Shown: positions 44,735-53,200 of the stretch, piece by piece
Numbering within the stretch: position 1 is the stretch's first letter
How the letters are laid out: every line of letters begins with the position of its first letter
Assembly (NCBI GenBank): GCA_047600765.1
Contig: JASGKF010000002.1
Coordinates: 248,001 to 312,000 of the forward strand
From: Viridibacterium sp047600765
GTDB lineage: Bacteria; Pseudomonadota; Gammaproteobacteria; Burkholderiales; Rhodocyclaceae
DNA length: 64,000 nucleotides
Direction of reading: 5' to 3'
Translations under genes and position numbers: made by a program
Notes under the pieces: generated by a model
What the model saw: only the letters and a program-made list of their open reading frames with translations
Database searches by the model: none
Told to the model about the DNA's origin: nothing

Positions 44735-45640
44735 GTGGTGAATGCAATGACAAGCGCGCGAAAACTCAGGGTAGCCATTCTGGGGACCGGGAATATCGGC
44801 ACCGATCTATTGATCAAGGTGCGCCGGTCGCCGAAGCTGGAGTGCACGCTGTTTGCCGGACGGAACTTCAGTTCGGAGGGTATGCAGAAGGCCAATTCGC
44901 TCGGCGTGCCGATCTCTGATCGCGGCATTGCTGCGATCCAGGAGAATCCGGAGTGCTGCGATCTCGTGTTCGATGCGACCTCTGCTGTGGCGCATGCCGA
45001 GCACTGGGCAATCCTGGAGCCGCTCGGCAAGTCTGTCATCGACATGACGCCCGCCAAGATCGGTGGCTTCTGCGTGCCGGCCATCAATGCCCACGAAGGG
45101 GCCGCGCCTGGGGCACGCAACATCAACATGATCACCTGTGGCGGGCAGTCGTCGATTCCCGTTGCGCATGCCATCGCGTCGGTGCATCGCGACATCGACT
45201 ACATCGAGGTGGCTTCCAGCATTTCATCGCGTAGTGCCGGGCCTGCAACGCGCCGCAATCTTGATGAATACATCGAGACGACCGAGCTGGGCCTGCAGAA
45301 GTTCACCGGCGCGCGCAGTACCAAGGCGATCCTGATCCTCAATCCGGCTCGTCCGCCGATTGACATGCAGAGCACCATCTATGCCCAGATTGCCAATCCG
45401 GACATGGACGCTATCCGCGCCTCGGTTGATGCGGTTGTTGCCCGCATCAAGCGTTATGTGCCCGGCTATCAGCTCATCGTCCCGCCGACGCTGGACGGCA
45501 ACCGCGTCATCGCGACCATCAAGGTAGTTGGCAACGGTGACTACCTGCCGCAGTATGCGGGCAATCTCGACATCATCAATTGCGCTGCGATCGAAGTGGC
45601 TGAACTGATTGCCGATCAGTCCGCCAGCGGGGGGAAGTGA
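44735..45640 (+). CDS. Acylating acetaldehyde dehydrogenase (MhpF/DmpF type)
   Basis: About 300 residues, close to the 316 of MhpF. The Rossmann motif ILGTGNIGTDLL and the active-site Cys in NMITCGGQSSIPVAH (C131 counting from the ATG at 44747) are intact. Family enzymes convert acetaldehyde, CoA and NAD to acetyl-CoA, reversibly. It lies 16 bases after the ThDP enzyme and just before the aldolase. I set the start at GTG 44735, with GGAAG seven bases upstream; ATG 44747 or ATG 44693 are alternatives. In catabolic operons the pair forms a channelled complex, but here it sits in a sugar-synthesis cluster, so reverse use is suspected. Confidence 0.9.
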   Translation: MVNAMTSARKLRVAILGTGNIGTDLLIKVRRSPKLECTLFAGRNFSSEGMQKANSLGVPISDRGIAAIQENPECCDLVFDATSAVAHAEHWAILEPLGKSVIDMTPAKIGGFCVPAINAHEGAAPGARNINMITCGGQSSIPVAHAIASVHRDIDYIEVASSISSRSAGPATRRNLDEYIETTELGLQKFTGARSTKAILILNPARPPIDMQSTIYAQIANPDMDAIRASVDAVVARIKRYVPGYQLIVPPTLDGNRVIATIKVVGNGDYLPQYAGNLDIINCAAIEVAELIADQSASGGK

Positions 45641-45641
45641 C

Positions 45642-46667
45642 ATGGCTGCAAAAATCATTCTGTGCGATGTCAGTCTGCGTGATGGCAACCATGCCGTCAG
45701 ACACCAGATCTCGGAAGCCAGTTTTGCCGGCTACTGCCAGGCGATGGATCAGTCCGGTGTTCAGGTCGTGGAGGTCGGGCACGGCAATGGGCTGGGGGCT
45801 TCGTCGCAACTGGTAGGCGTGTGCAGTCTCACCGACCGACAGATTCTCGAGATTGCGCGTGCCAATCTGAAGCACGCGAAGATGGGCATTCACTCCATCC
45901 CTGGCTTCTGCACCATCTCCAAAGATCTGGCGCAGGCTGTCGAGCTGGGCGTGGATGTGTTCCGGGTAGCCTCTCACTGCACCGAGGCCGATACGACGGA
46001 ACGGCATATCGGTTACGTGCGACAGGCGGGCCGCGAGGTTTTCGGCGTGCTGATGATGAGCCACATGGCGTCGCCCGAGCTGCTGGCGCAGGAAGCCCGC
46101 AAACTGGAGTCCTACGGCGCTGAGGCGGTCATCATCATGGACTCTGCCGGTGCGTACTTTCCGGACGACGTGCGCGAGCGCATCTCGCGTCTGGTCGATG
46201 CGGTCTCCATTCCCGTCGGCTTTCATGCGCACAACAACTTGGGCATGGCCATCATCAATTCGGTCGTGGCGGTCGAGTCGGGAGCCACAATCATCGACGG
46301 CAGCGCGCGTGGCTTCGGCGCGGGGTCGGGCAATGCACAGATCGAGGTGCTTGTGGCGGTGTTCGAGCGCATGGGCATCGAAACGGGCGCAAAACTGTAT
46401 GACGTCCTGGATGCAGCGGACTACGCCGAGAAGAGCATCATTCCTGCCGTGCCGACCATTACCTCGACGAGCATCGTCAGCGGGTTGGCAGGTGTTTTCT
46501 CTGGCTTTGCAAAGCAGGTCAACAAAGTGGCAGCCGAGCTTGGCGTTGATTCGCGCGACATCTTCTTCGAGCTGGGCAAGCGCAATGCCGTTGCGGGCCA
46601 GGAGAGTCTGATCCTTGAGGTAGGTCTGCGACTTGCAGAGAAACAGCGGGGCAGTCATGCCAGCTGA
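45642..46667 (+). CDS. 4-hydroxy-2-oxovalerate aldolase (MhpE/DmpG type)
   Basis: A 341-residue class II pyruvate aldolase. SLRDGNHAVRHQIS gives R13, D14 and H17, which line up with the DmpG catalytic Arg, metal ligand and His, and FHAHNNLGMA gives H195 and H197 for metal binding. HMASPELLAQEA is also typical. DmpG cleaves 4-hydroxy-2-oxovalerate to acetaldehyde and pyruvate, and the reaction can run toward condensation. Start ATG 45642 has a GGGGGAAG site. The next gene overlaps its stop by 11 bases. Confidence 0.93.
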   Translation: MAAKIILCDVSLRDGNHAVRHQISEASFAGYCQAMDQSGVQVVEVGHGNGLGASSQLVGVCSLTDRQILEIARANLKHAKMGIHSIPGFCTISKDLAQAVELGVDVFRVASHCTEADTTERHIGYVRQAGREVFGVLMMSHMASPELLAQEARKLESYGAEAVIIMDSAGAYFPDDVRERISRLVDAVSIPVGFHAHNNLGMAIINSVVAVESGATIIDGSARGFGAGSGNAQIEVLVAVFERMGIETGAKLYDVLDAADYAEKSIIPAVPTITSTSIVSGLAGVFSGFAKQVNKVAAELGVDSRDIFFELGKRNAVAGQESLILEVGLRLAEKQRGSHAS

Positions 46668-47706
46668 CACGACGGCGATGTTGCGGGCGGATTGCCTGAC
46701 GGCGATTGGTGGCCAGCAGCTGCCAGCGGAAATCTCGGTTGGCGTGCGCATTGCTGTGACGGGGGGTACGGGTTTTCTGGGCTCGTGGATTGCGGAGACC
46801 GTTGCAGCCCTGAACGATGAACACAAATGCGGGATAACACTCGATCTGTACTCCCACGCATGCCGGACCATGCCGTCCAGCCTTCAGCATCTGGCCGGCC
46901 GCAGCGACATTCTCATCCGCCAGCAAGATGTGCGTTCTCCGTTCGAATTCCATCCGGCAACCACGCACATCATTCATGCGGCAGGCCTCCCGGACAATCG
47001 ATTGCATGCATCCGACCCGGTGCGCGTGTTCCAGACCATTGTTTCCGGCATGAACAACGTGCTGAATGCGGCCGTGAAATTGCCGGCGCTGGTGCGTCTG
47101 GTCAATGTCAGCTCCGGCCTCGTCAGCGGGGATGCGTCCGGGAGCGGCAGGTTGCGCGAGGAAGATCTCTTTGCGTGCGACTTCAGCCGCCCGCATGCGG
47201 TGTACCCCGAAGCCAAACGGGCGGCCGAGAACCTATGTGCCGTGTATGCCAGCCAGTTCCGTTTGCCGGTCAGCACGGTGCGGCCCTTCACTTTCCTGGG
47301 CCCGTATCAGAACCTTGATCGTCCCTGGGCGGTGAATGATTTCCTGCGTGGGGGTTTGCATCGTGGCGAGATCCGCGTGCATGGTGATGGCTCGATGCAG
47401 CGCAGCTATCTGTACGGCAGCGATGCTGCATGGTGGTTGCTTAATGTGATGCTCAAGGGGCGTGACGGCCGCTGTTACAACCTGGGCAGTGAAGAGGCGA
47501 TACGGCATGCGGATCTGGCTGCCCTGGTTGCGTCACTGATCGAACCGCGTCCGCGCATCGTCATGGGGACGCTGCAGGGTAACCACACCCGCGCCCACGA
47601 TTTCCTGCCGGATGTGTCGCGCATCACCGCCGAATTGGGCTTGCGCCAGACCTGCCAGCTCGCTGATGCCGTGCAGAAAACGATAGTCTGGAATCAGGCG
47701 TGTTGA
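46657..47706 (+). CDS. NAD-dependent epimerase/dehydratase (SDR), reductase candidate
   Basis: A 349-residue extended SDR with an N-terminal extension of about 30 residues before VTGGTGFLG (residues 34-42). VNVSSGLVS and VYPEAKRAAENL hold the catalytic Ser/Tyr/Lys region. It overlaps the aldolase gene by 11 bases, so it belongs to the cassette. In the yersiniose pathway a reductase of this class (YerF) reduces the new ketone after the ThDP step, and this is one candidate here. Epimerase or dehydratase activity is not excluded. Confidence 0.85.
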   Translation: MPADTTAMLRADCLTAIGGQQLPAEISVGVRIAVTGGTGFLGSWIAETVAALNDEHKCGITLDLYSHACRTMPSSLQHLAGRSDILIRQQDVRSPFEFHPATTHIIHAAGLPDNRLHASDPVRVFQTIVSGMNNVLNAAVKLPALVRLVNVSSGLVSGDASGSGRLREEDLFACDFSRPHAVYPEAKRAAENLCAVYASQFRLPVSTVRPFTFLGPYQNLDRPWAVNDFLRGGLHRGEIRVHGDGSMQRSYLYGSDAAWWLLNVMLKGRDGRCYNLGSEEAIRHADLAALVASLIEPRPRIVMGTLQGNHTRAHDFLPDVSRITAELGLRQTCQLADAVQKTIVWNQAC

Positions 47707-47740
47707 GCGCACGGTGCGGTACGCTTGTGCGTGGCGGTGA

Positions 47741-48671
47741 ATGAGCATGCGTCTCGCCATCCTCGGTGCCACCAGCAACATTGCAAAGGATCTGATCCGT
47801 TCGTTTGCCGGCCGCTTCGAGTTGCGCCTTTTTTCGCGCCGCCCGCAGGAGGTCTCGGTGTGGCTCACGGATATGGCTGGCGGCCATACCTGCCGCGCGT
47901 TCAGCTATGACGAGTTCGCCCATCATGAGCATGACGCAGTCCTGAATTTTGTCGGAGTCGGAGATCCTGCCCGTGCTGCGAGCATGGGCGCGGATATCTT
48001 CGATGTGACCCTGCAGTTCGACCAGTTGGTGCTCGACTACATCAAGACGCGGCCCGCTTGCCGATACATTTTCATGAGCAGCGGCGCAGCCTACGGCAAC
48101 ATTTTCTCGGCGCCAGCCCAAGCCGGGGCGACGGCCCGGCTAAGCATCAACGAGCTGAAGCCTGCCGACTGGTACGGCGTGGCCAAGCTGCATGCCGAGT
48201 GCAGGCACCGTGCCTGGGCCGACCGCCGGATCGTGGATGTCCGCATATTCAATTACTTCAGTCGTCATCTGGATTGCGAAGGCCGCTTCCTGATTGCCGA
48301 CATCATTCGCGCGATAAAGCAGGGCACTTGTCTGCAGACGCAGCCCGGCAACATTGTCCGTGACTACATCGGCGCAGAGGACTTTGCGAGCCTGATCGCA
48401 TCCTTGCTTGAACGTTGTGAAGCGAACGACGTAGTCGATTGCTATTCGCGTGCTGCAGTAGAACAAGCTGAGCTTGCTGGCTGCCATGCAGGCAGAGTTC
48501 GGATTGAAGTTCGAATTCGTCGAGACGGCGAACGTCGTCAATGCGACCGGCGACAAAACTTTCTATTTTTCCGAAAACCGGCGCGCAGCCGTGTATGGGT
48601 ATGCGCCCAGGCTGACTTCGTTGCAGATGCTGACGGCGGAAACCGCTCTCCTTCTCGGCAGGGGCGCATGA
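47741..48671 (+). pseudogene. SDR-family protein interrupted by a one-base frameshift
   Basis: The frame from ATG 47741 codes an SDR: N-terminal RLAILGATSNIAKDL, SSGAAYGN and WYGVAKLHAE (Tyr and Lys). After about residue 240 the frame runs into unrelated sequence. The +1 frame from about 48466 continues with LLAAMQAEFGLKFEFVETAN and ends at 48671, and a protein of 309 residues results if one base is removed near the AA at 48465-48466. It is either a genuine mutation or a sequence error. It is the last gene of the ThDP/MhpEF block. Function could be a ketone reductase. Confidence 0.8.
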
Positions 48672-48738
48672 TTTTTCGCAAGCCTGATTGCGCTGCGGAC
48701 GTGCTGCGGAGCGGCATGTCGCTGGAGAGATGCGCGCC

Positions 48739-50184
48739 ATGCTGGTAGCTTTCGGACGCGCGCTGCAGCTGGTACTGATGCTGCTCATGATGCGCCTTGC
48801 AACAGGCATCCTGCCGCCGGTTGAAATGGGACGGATGGCGCTGATCAATTCGAGTACGGCATTGTTTGCGCTGTTTCTGATCGGCCCCGTCGGACTGTTC
48901 ATCAATCGCCGGCTGATCGCCTGGAATGAAGCCGGAGCCGTGCAGCACAACCTGTCGCGTTACTGGGGCTACGTGCTCGGGGTGTGCGCGCTGACCAGTC
49001 TGGTCTTGCTTGTTCTCGACCATTTTGGCTTGGGGCCAGCACAGGCTGCGCTGCCCTGGTTGCTGTGGTTGATCGCTGGTTCGCTGTTCTTCAACACACT
49101 GAATCAGACCCTGATTCCATCCCTCAATCTGCTCGGTTTCGGCGCCTGGTTTGTGGTCCTCACGCTGGCAACACTGGTTGTGGGTCTGGTGCTCGCCCTG
49201 ATCCTTGCGCTGTATGGGCGACCGGATGCGGAGTACTGGTTGTCCGGCCTGCTGGCGGGGCAGGCCGTTGTGGGGCTTGCAGGGTGGTGGGTGTTCAGCC
49301 GGAAAATCAATCCGCCGCAAGGCGGGCGTCAGCCGCCCGGTCGGGCGCAGTACATGAGCCTGTTCATGTTTGCCTGGCCCATCGTGCTGTCCGCGGCGTT
49401 GGGCTGGATCCAGACCCAGGGATACCGTTTCGTATTGAGTGCAACCACGGGCCTCGAGAGCCTGGGTTTGTTCGTGGTGGGCTATGGCCTGGCCGCGGGT
49501 CTTGTGGCGGGACTGGAATCCGTGCTGACGACATGGCTTCACCCCATCTTTTACCGTCAGCTGAGCGACGGGCAGGCGGCTCAGGTCGAACGTGCCTGGA
49601 ACGGGTATGCGGCGGCCATCCTGCCGTCGATGCTGTTGTTCACGTGCCTTGTCGTGGCTAGCGCACCGTGGGTGACACGGCTCCTGCTGGGGCCGCAGTA
49701 CGCGGCATCCTCCATTTTCGTGGTCTGGGGCGCGCTGGCGGAGTTGCTGCGGGTGCTGGCCAGTGTGTATGGCATGGCCGCACATGCAAGGATGAAGACA
49801 TCTTGGTTGCTTGTGCCAGCCGCTGCGGGGGCGGTGCTGGCGACCGTGCTGGTCTCCTCTCTGGTGCCGCCATACGCTGGTGCGGGGGCTGCTGCAGCCC
49901 TGTGCGTCACGGGCCTCGTCGTTGTGTTGTTGTGGCATCTGCGGATTCGCCGCGAGATTTCGATAAGCTTGCCGGCGCGGGACATGCTGGCTGCACTGGC
50001 CATGGGCGGCGTGTTATTGCTTTTCGCGGGGGCTTTGGCGTACTTGCCCGGTTTTGAGTCCCCCTTGCTGAATGCCCTGACCCACACTTTCTTGCTCGGA
50101 TTGCTGTATCTAGGCATGCAGTACTGGCTGCTGTCCGGAATACTGCGTGCCAGCCGGGTGGAAATCGCGGGCCCGTTATCGTAG
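48739..50184 (+). CDS. O-antigen/polysaccharide flippase (Wzx-like)
   Basis: A 481-residue polytopic inner-membrane protein with about 12-14 hydrophobic helices, of the MATE/polysaccharide transport type. Family blocks are weak, as usual for Wzx. GGAGAG (48724-48729) precedes the ATG at 48739; another ATG at 48730 is too close to it. It should flip lipid-linked O-units across the inner membrane. No Wzy polymerase is recognised in the window. Confidence 0.82.
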   Translation: MLVAFGRALQLVLMLLMMRLATGILPPVEMGRMALINSSTALFALFLIGPVGLFINRRLIAWNEAGAVQHNLSRYWGYVLGVCALTSLVLLVLDHFGLGPAQAALPWLLWLIAGSLFFNTLNQTLIPSLNLLGFGAWFVVLTLATLVVGLVLALILALYGRPDAEYWLSGLLAGQAVVGLAGWWVFSRKINPPQGGRQPPGRAQYMSLFMFAWPIVLSAALGWIQTQGYRFVLSATTGLESLGLFVVGYGLAAGLVAGLESVLTTWLHPIFYRQLSDGQAAQVERAWNGYAAAILPSMLLFTCLVVASAPWVTRLLLGPQYAASSIFVVWGALAELLRVLASVYGMAAHARMKTSWLLVPAAAGAVLATVLVSSLVPPYAGAGAAAALCVTGLVVVLLWHLRIRREISISLPARDMLAALAMGGVLLLFAGALAYLPGFESPLLNALTHTFLLGLLYLGMQYWLLSGILRASRVEIAGPLS

Positions 50185-50200
50185 TTCTTCATATCCGATC

Positions 50201-51007
50201 ATGAAAACACTCCTTTCATTCATCAAGCGCCGTCCGGGCGTGCAGAAATTCTTACGCAATCTGCGCTTCTGGTCGTCCCTCGTCGGTGTCGATGTTTTCC
50301 GCATGGCATCGCTAGGCGGCTTGCCGGCTGTCGTGCGCGAGTACGCTGCCCTGAAGCGTCAGAACAAGGCGACAACGCAGCCCTGCATTCACGACCGTTT
50401 CGAGGAGAGCGGTGTGGCCTCAGGCCACTACTTCCACCAGGATTTGTTGGTGGCTCGCCGTGTCTTCGCACGGCAGCCCGAACGGCACGTCGATGTTGCG
50501 TCGCGTGTGGAGACCTTTGTTGCGCATGTGGCGGCCTTCCGGCCAATCGAGGTTTTCGATGTGCGCCCCTTGAGTGTGCGGATTCCGAACATCAGTTTCC
50601 GGCAATGCGACTTCATGAACCTGCCGGCCGACTTGCACGAGTACGCCGATTCGGTTTCGTGCCTGCACGCCCTGGAGCATTTCGGGTTGGGACGGTATGG
50701 CGATCCGATAGACATCAACGGTCATCTGAAGGGCTTTGACAGCCTCTACAAGGTGCTCAAGCCGGGCGGCATGCTGTATCTGTCCTTTCCGGTTGGTGAG
50801 GTGGAGCGCATTGATTTCAACGCGCACCGGGTCTTCTCCATCGGAACGGTCCTGCGTTGGCTGGAGGGCCGCTTTGAATTGATCGCTTTCTCTTATGTCG
50901 ATGATCGTGGCGATCTGCATGAAAACATTGACCGCGCTGGCATCGATGCGCAGCGGAGCTTCGGTCTGCATTATGGATGCGGCATATTCGAGTTGAAAAA
51001 ACTTTGA
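50201..51007 (+). CDS. DUF268 family protein, methyltransferase-like
   Basis: A 268-residue soluble protein. HYFHQDLLVARRVFARQPERHVDVASRVETFVAHVA and VLKPGGMLYLSFPVG are the characteristic blocks of DUF268, which has a methyltransferase-like fold. Substrate is unknown; in a polysaccharide cluster a sugar O-methyltransferase role is plausible. It sits between the flippase and glycosyltransferase genes. Confidence 0.8.
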   Translation: MKTLLSFIKRRPGVQKFLRNLRFWSSLVGVDVFRMASLGGLPAVVREYAALKRQNKATTQPCIHDRFEESGVASGHYFHQDLLVARRVFARQPERHVDVASRVETFVAHVAAFRPIEVFDVRPLSVRIPNISFRQCDFMNLPADLHEYADSVSCLHALEHFGLGRYGDPIDINGHLKGFDSLYKVLKPGGMLYLSFPVGEVERIDFNAHRVFSIGTVLRWLEGRFELIAFSYVDDRGDLHENIDRAGIDAQRSFGLHYGCGIFELKKL

Positions 51008-51055
51008 GTCGTGCGGGTATGGAGTTGTCGGGACGGTTGAAGAATGGAAGGCGTG

Positions 51056-52135
51056 ATGTCTGAACGTGCAGCAACAAGCGAAGTGAGTGAGGCGCAGCGG
51101 GCGCATTATCCGCCGGTCTGCATCTGCATTCCGGCGTTCAATGCCGCCAAGACGATCCGTGAAACACTGGCGTCTGCGCTGGCGCAGACCTATCCCAACT
51201 TCAGGATCGTGGTGCTGGACAATGCCTCGACGGACGGGACACGGGATATCGTGCGCTCCTTCGCTGATCCGCGGATCAGCCTTGTGCAGCAGGAGAGCAA
51301 CATTGGCGCGGTGGCCAATTTCGATCTCTGCATCCAGGTGGCCGACGGAACCTATACCGAAATCTTCCACGCTGACGAGGTGTACGCGCCGGACATGGTA
51401 GCGAAGCAGGTTGCGGCCATGGAGGCCCATCCCGAAGCGGGCGTGGTGTTCACTGAAGGCAACCTGATTGATTCGGAGAGTCGGGTTTTTGGCGAAACGA
51501 GCGTCGCAAAATTCATCGGCGCCGAATCGGGGAGTGTGGCTATTCGTCAATACGAAGCGCTCGTTCCGGCGCTGTATCGGGCGGGTAACTTTCTGTTGTG
51601 TTCAGGCGCACTGGTGCGCACGGCTATCTACAAGGACCTCGTACAGCGCTGGCGGGCAGATATCTTCGCCAGCAGCTGCGATCTGGATGTGTGGATGCGT
51701 ATCGCGGAGAAGCATCCCGTGCTGTTCATTCTCGAGAAGTTGATGAGTACGCGGACCTCCTTGACCCAGGCTTCTTACCTGGAGATCAAACGCAATACGA
51801 ACCGGGCGGACATGTTCCTGGTGCTGGATCACTATCTTGAGGATTCGCGGACACGGGCTGCGCTGACTCCGGAAGATCTGGCGGGGTACGAAGCCATGCA
51901 ACGCATGGACAGGGCGCGCCGCGCCATGAACCTGTACATGCTGGGCAAGTCGGCCGAAGCCTCGGCCGTGCTCGACGACAATCTGGTGCTCTCGCTGCTG
52001 ACCTATGCCTGGCGTTCCCGGCGTGGATTGATGACGTGCTTGCTGACGGTGTACCTGAAGGGGGCAATCCTGTCGCGTGCCGATCGGTTGGGGCGTGCGG
52101 TCATGCGTTATGTTGAACGGAGGATGAGCGCATGA
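51056..52135 (+). CDS. GT2 family glycosyltransferase
   Basis: A 359-residue GT-A enzyme. VCICIPAFNAAKTIRETLAS and VVLDNASTDGT begin the nucleotide-binding fold; HADEVYAPDM carries the likely DxD-like acidic motif. GGAAGG lies just upstream of ATG 51056, while an ATG at 51044 is an alternative. It overlaps the next gene by four bases. Donor and acceptor are unknown. Confidence 0.88.
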   Translation: MSERAATSEVSEAQRAHYPPVCICIPAFNAAKTIRETLASALAQTYPNFRIVVLDNASTDGTRDIVRSFADPRISLVQQESNIGAVANFDLCIQVADGTYTEIFHADEVYAPDMVAKQVAAMEAHPEAGVVFTEGNLIDSESRVFGETSVAKFIGAESGSVAIRQYEALVPALYRAGNFLLCSGALVRTAIYKDLVQRWRADIFASSCDLDVWMRIAEKHPVLFILEKLMSTRTSLTQASYLEIKRNTNRADMFLVLDHYLEDSRTRAALTPEDLAGYEAMQRMDRARRAMNLYMLGKSAEASAVLDDNLVLSLLTYAWRSRRGLMTCLLTVYLKGAILSRADRLGRAVMRYVERRMSA

Positions 52136-53190
52136 GTGAGGCGCTGACCATGGCATCGGATTCCCGCGTGATTTACGTGGACCCGTCGTATTCGGCTTTC
52201 TACGAAGACAAGCTGTTCGATCTGTCCAGCCCGGTACTCAATCGTGACGACCAGTTGTTGCCTCTTGTGCGCCTGCGCGATGCAGCACAGGCACTGGGTA
52301 TCAGGATGGTGACGGCAGACCGTTTGGCCCAGACAACGACAGGCGGGGGGCAGTATTTCTCGTTGGGAATTGTTCCCGACTTCGCAGCGCTGCACGCGAA
52401 GGATGTCGTACCCAAGGCCTACGTCCTCATGGAGCCACCTGTGGTGGCGCCGGGTCTGTATGCCCGTCTGCCCGAGTTGTCGCAGCAATGCGAGAACATC
52501 TTCCTGCACAACGTGCACGGTGACGGTTATTCACTCGACGGCGTGCGTAAGGAGGCGCTCAAGCGCTTCTACTGGCCGATTCCTTACCGTGGTGTTCTGG
52601 ACGAGGTGTGGCGTCGTGGCGACCGGACAGACCGTGTCGTGGTCATCAATGGCAGCCATCGTCCGCTCAGCAAGGTCGAGGAGTTGTACAGCGAGCGGAT
52701 CCGGGCGATTGCTGCGCTTGAGAAGTTCGGCGGTGCTGACCTGTACGGTCGTGGCTGGGATCGTCTGATCGCGCGGTGCAGCCTGTGGTGGCCAGCCCTG
52801 ATCCATCGCAGGGCCATCCTGCGTGCCTATCGGGGGCCATGCGACTCGAAGTTCGAGACGCTGAGTCGTCATACGTTCTGCCTGTGTTTCGAGAACATGT
52901 GTATGGATGGCTACATCAGCGAGAAGATCTTTGATTGCTTCTATGCTGGTACCGTTCCAATCTACCTGGGGCCACGTGATGTCACGCGCTACATCCCTGC
53001 GGACGCTTTTGTCGATGCGCGTGCGTATGGATCTTGGAAGGCATTGTTTGAAGCCGTGCGAGCGATGACGCCAGCAGAGATCGCCAGAAAGCGTGAAGCG
53101 GCCCGGGAATTCATGGAGGGGGACGGCGCATTGCCGTTTGTGCACTCGTTTGAAGACCTGATGCTCGGTTCCCGCGCAGTCATGTCCTGA
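52132..53190 (+). CDS. GT10-type (alpha-1,3/4-fucosyltransferase family) glycosyltransferase
   Basis: A 352-residue enzyme. Near the C-terminus FCLCFENMCMDGYISEKIFDCFYAGTVPIYLGP matches the GT10 signature (FENS..YITEK..G.VP.). Typical GT10 enzymes use GDP-fucose, but donor use is not proved here. N-terminal half has no clear motif. It overlaps the upstream gene by four bases. Confidence 0.85.
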   Translation: MSEALTMASDSRVIYVDPSYSAFYEDKLFDLSSPVLNRDDQLLPLVRLRDAAQALGIRMVTADRLAQTTTGGGQYFSLGIVPDFAALHAKDVVPKAYVLMEPPVVAPGLYARLPELSQQCENIFLHNVHGDGYSLDGVRKEALKRFYWPIPYRGVLDEVWRRGDRTDRVVVINGSHRPLSKVEELYSERIRAIAALEKFGGADLYGRGWDRLIARCSLWWPALIHRRAILRAYRGPCDSKFETLSRHTFCLCFENMCMDGYISEKIFDCFYAGTVPIYLGPRDVTRYIPADAFVDARAYGSWKALFEAVRAMTPAEIARKREAAREFMEGDGALPFVHSFEDLMLGSRAVMS

Positions 53191-53200
53191 GGAGCAGCAG

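Noticed and set aside
48668..48748. Short frame after the frameshifted SDR as a separate gene
   Set aside because: It is only the out-of-frame tail of the SDR gene and ends inside the flippase start region.
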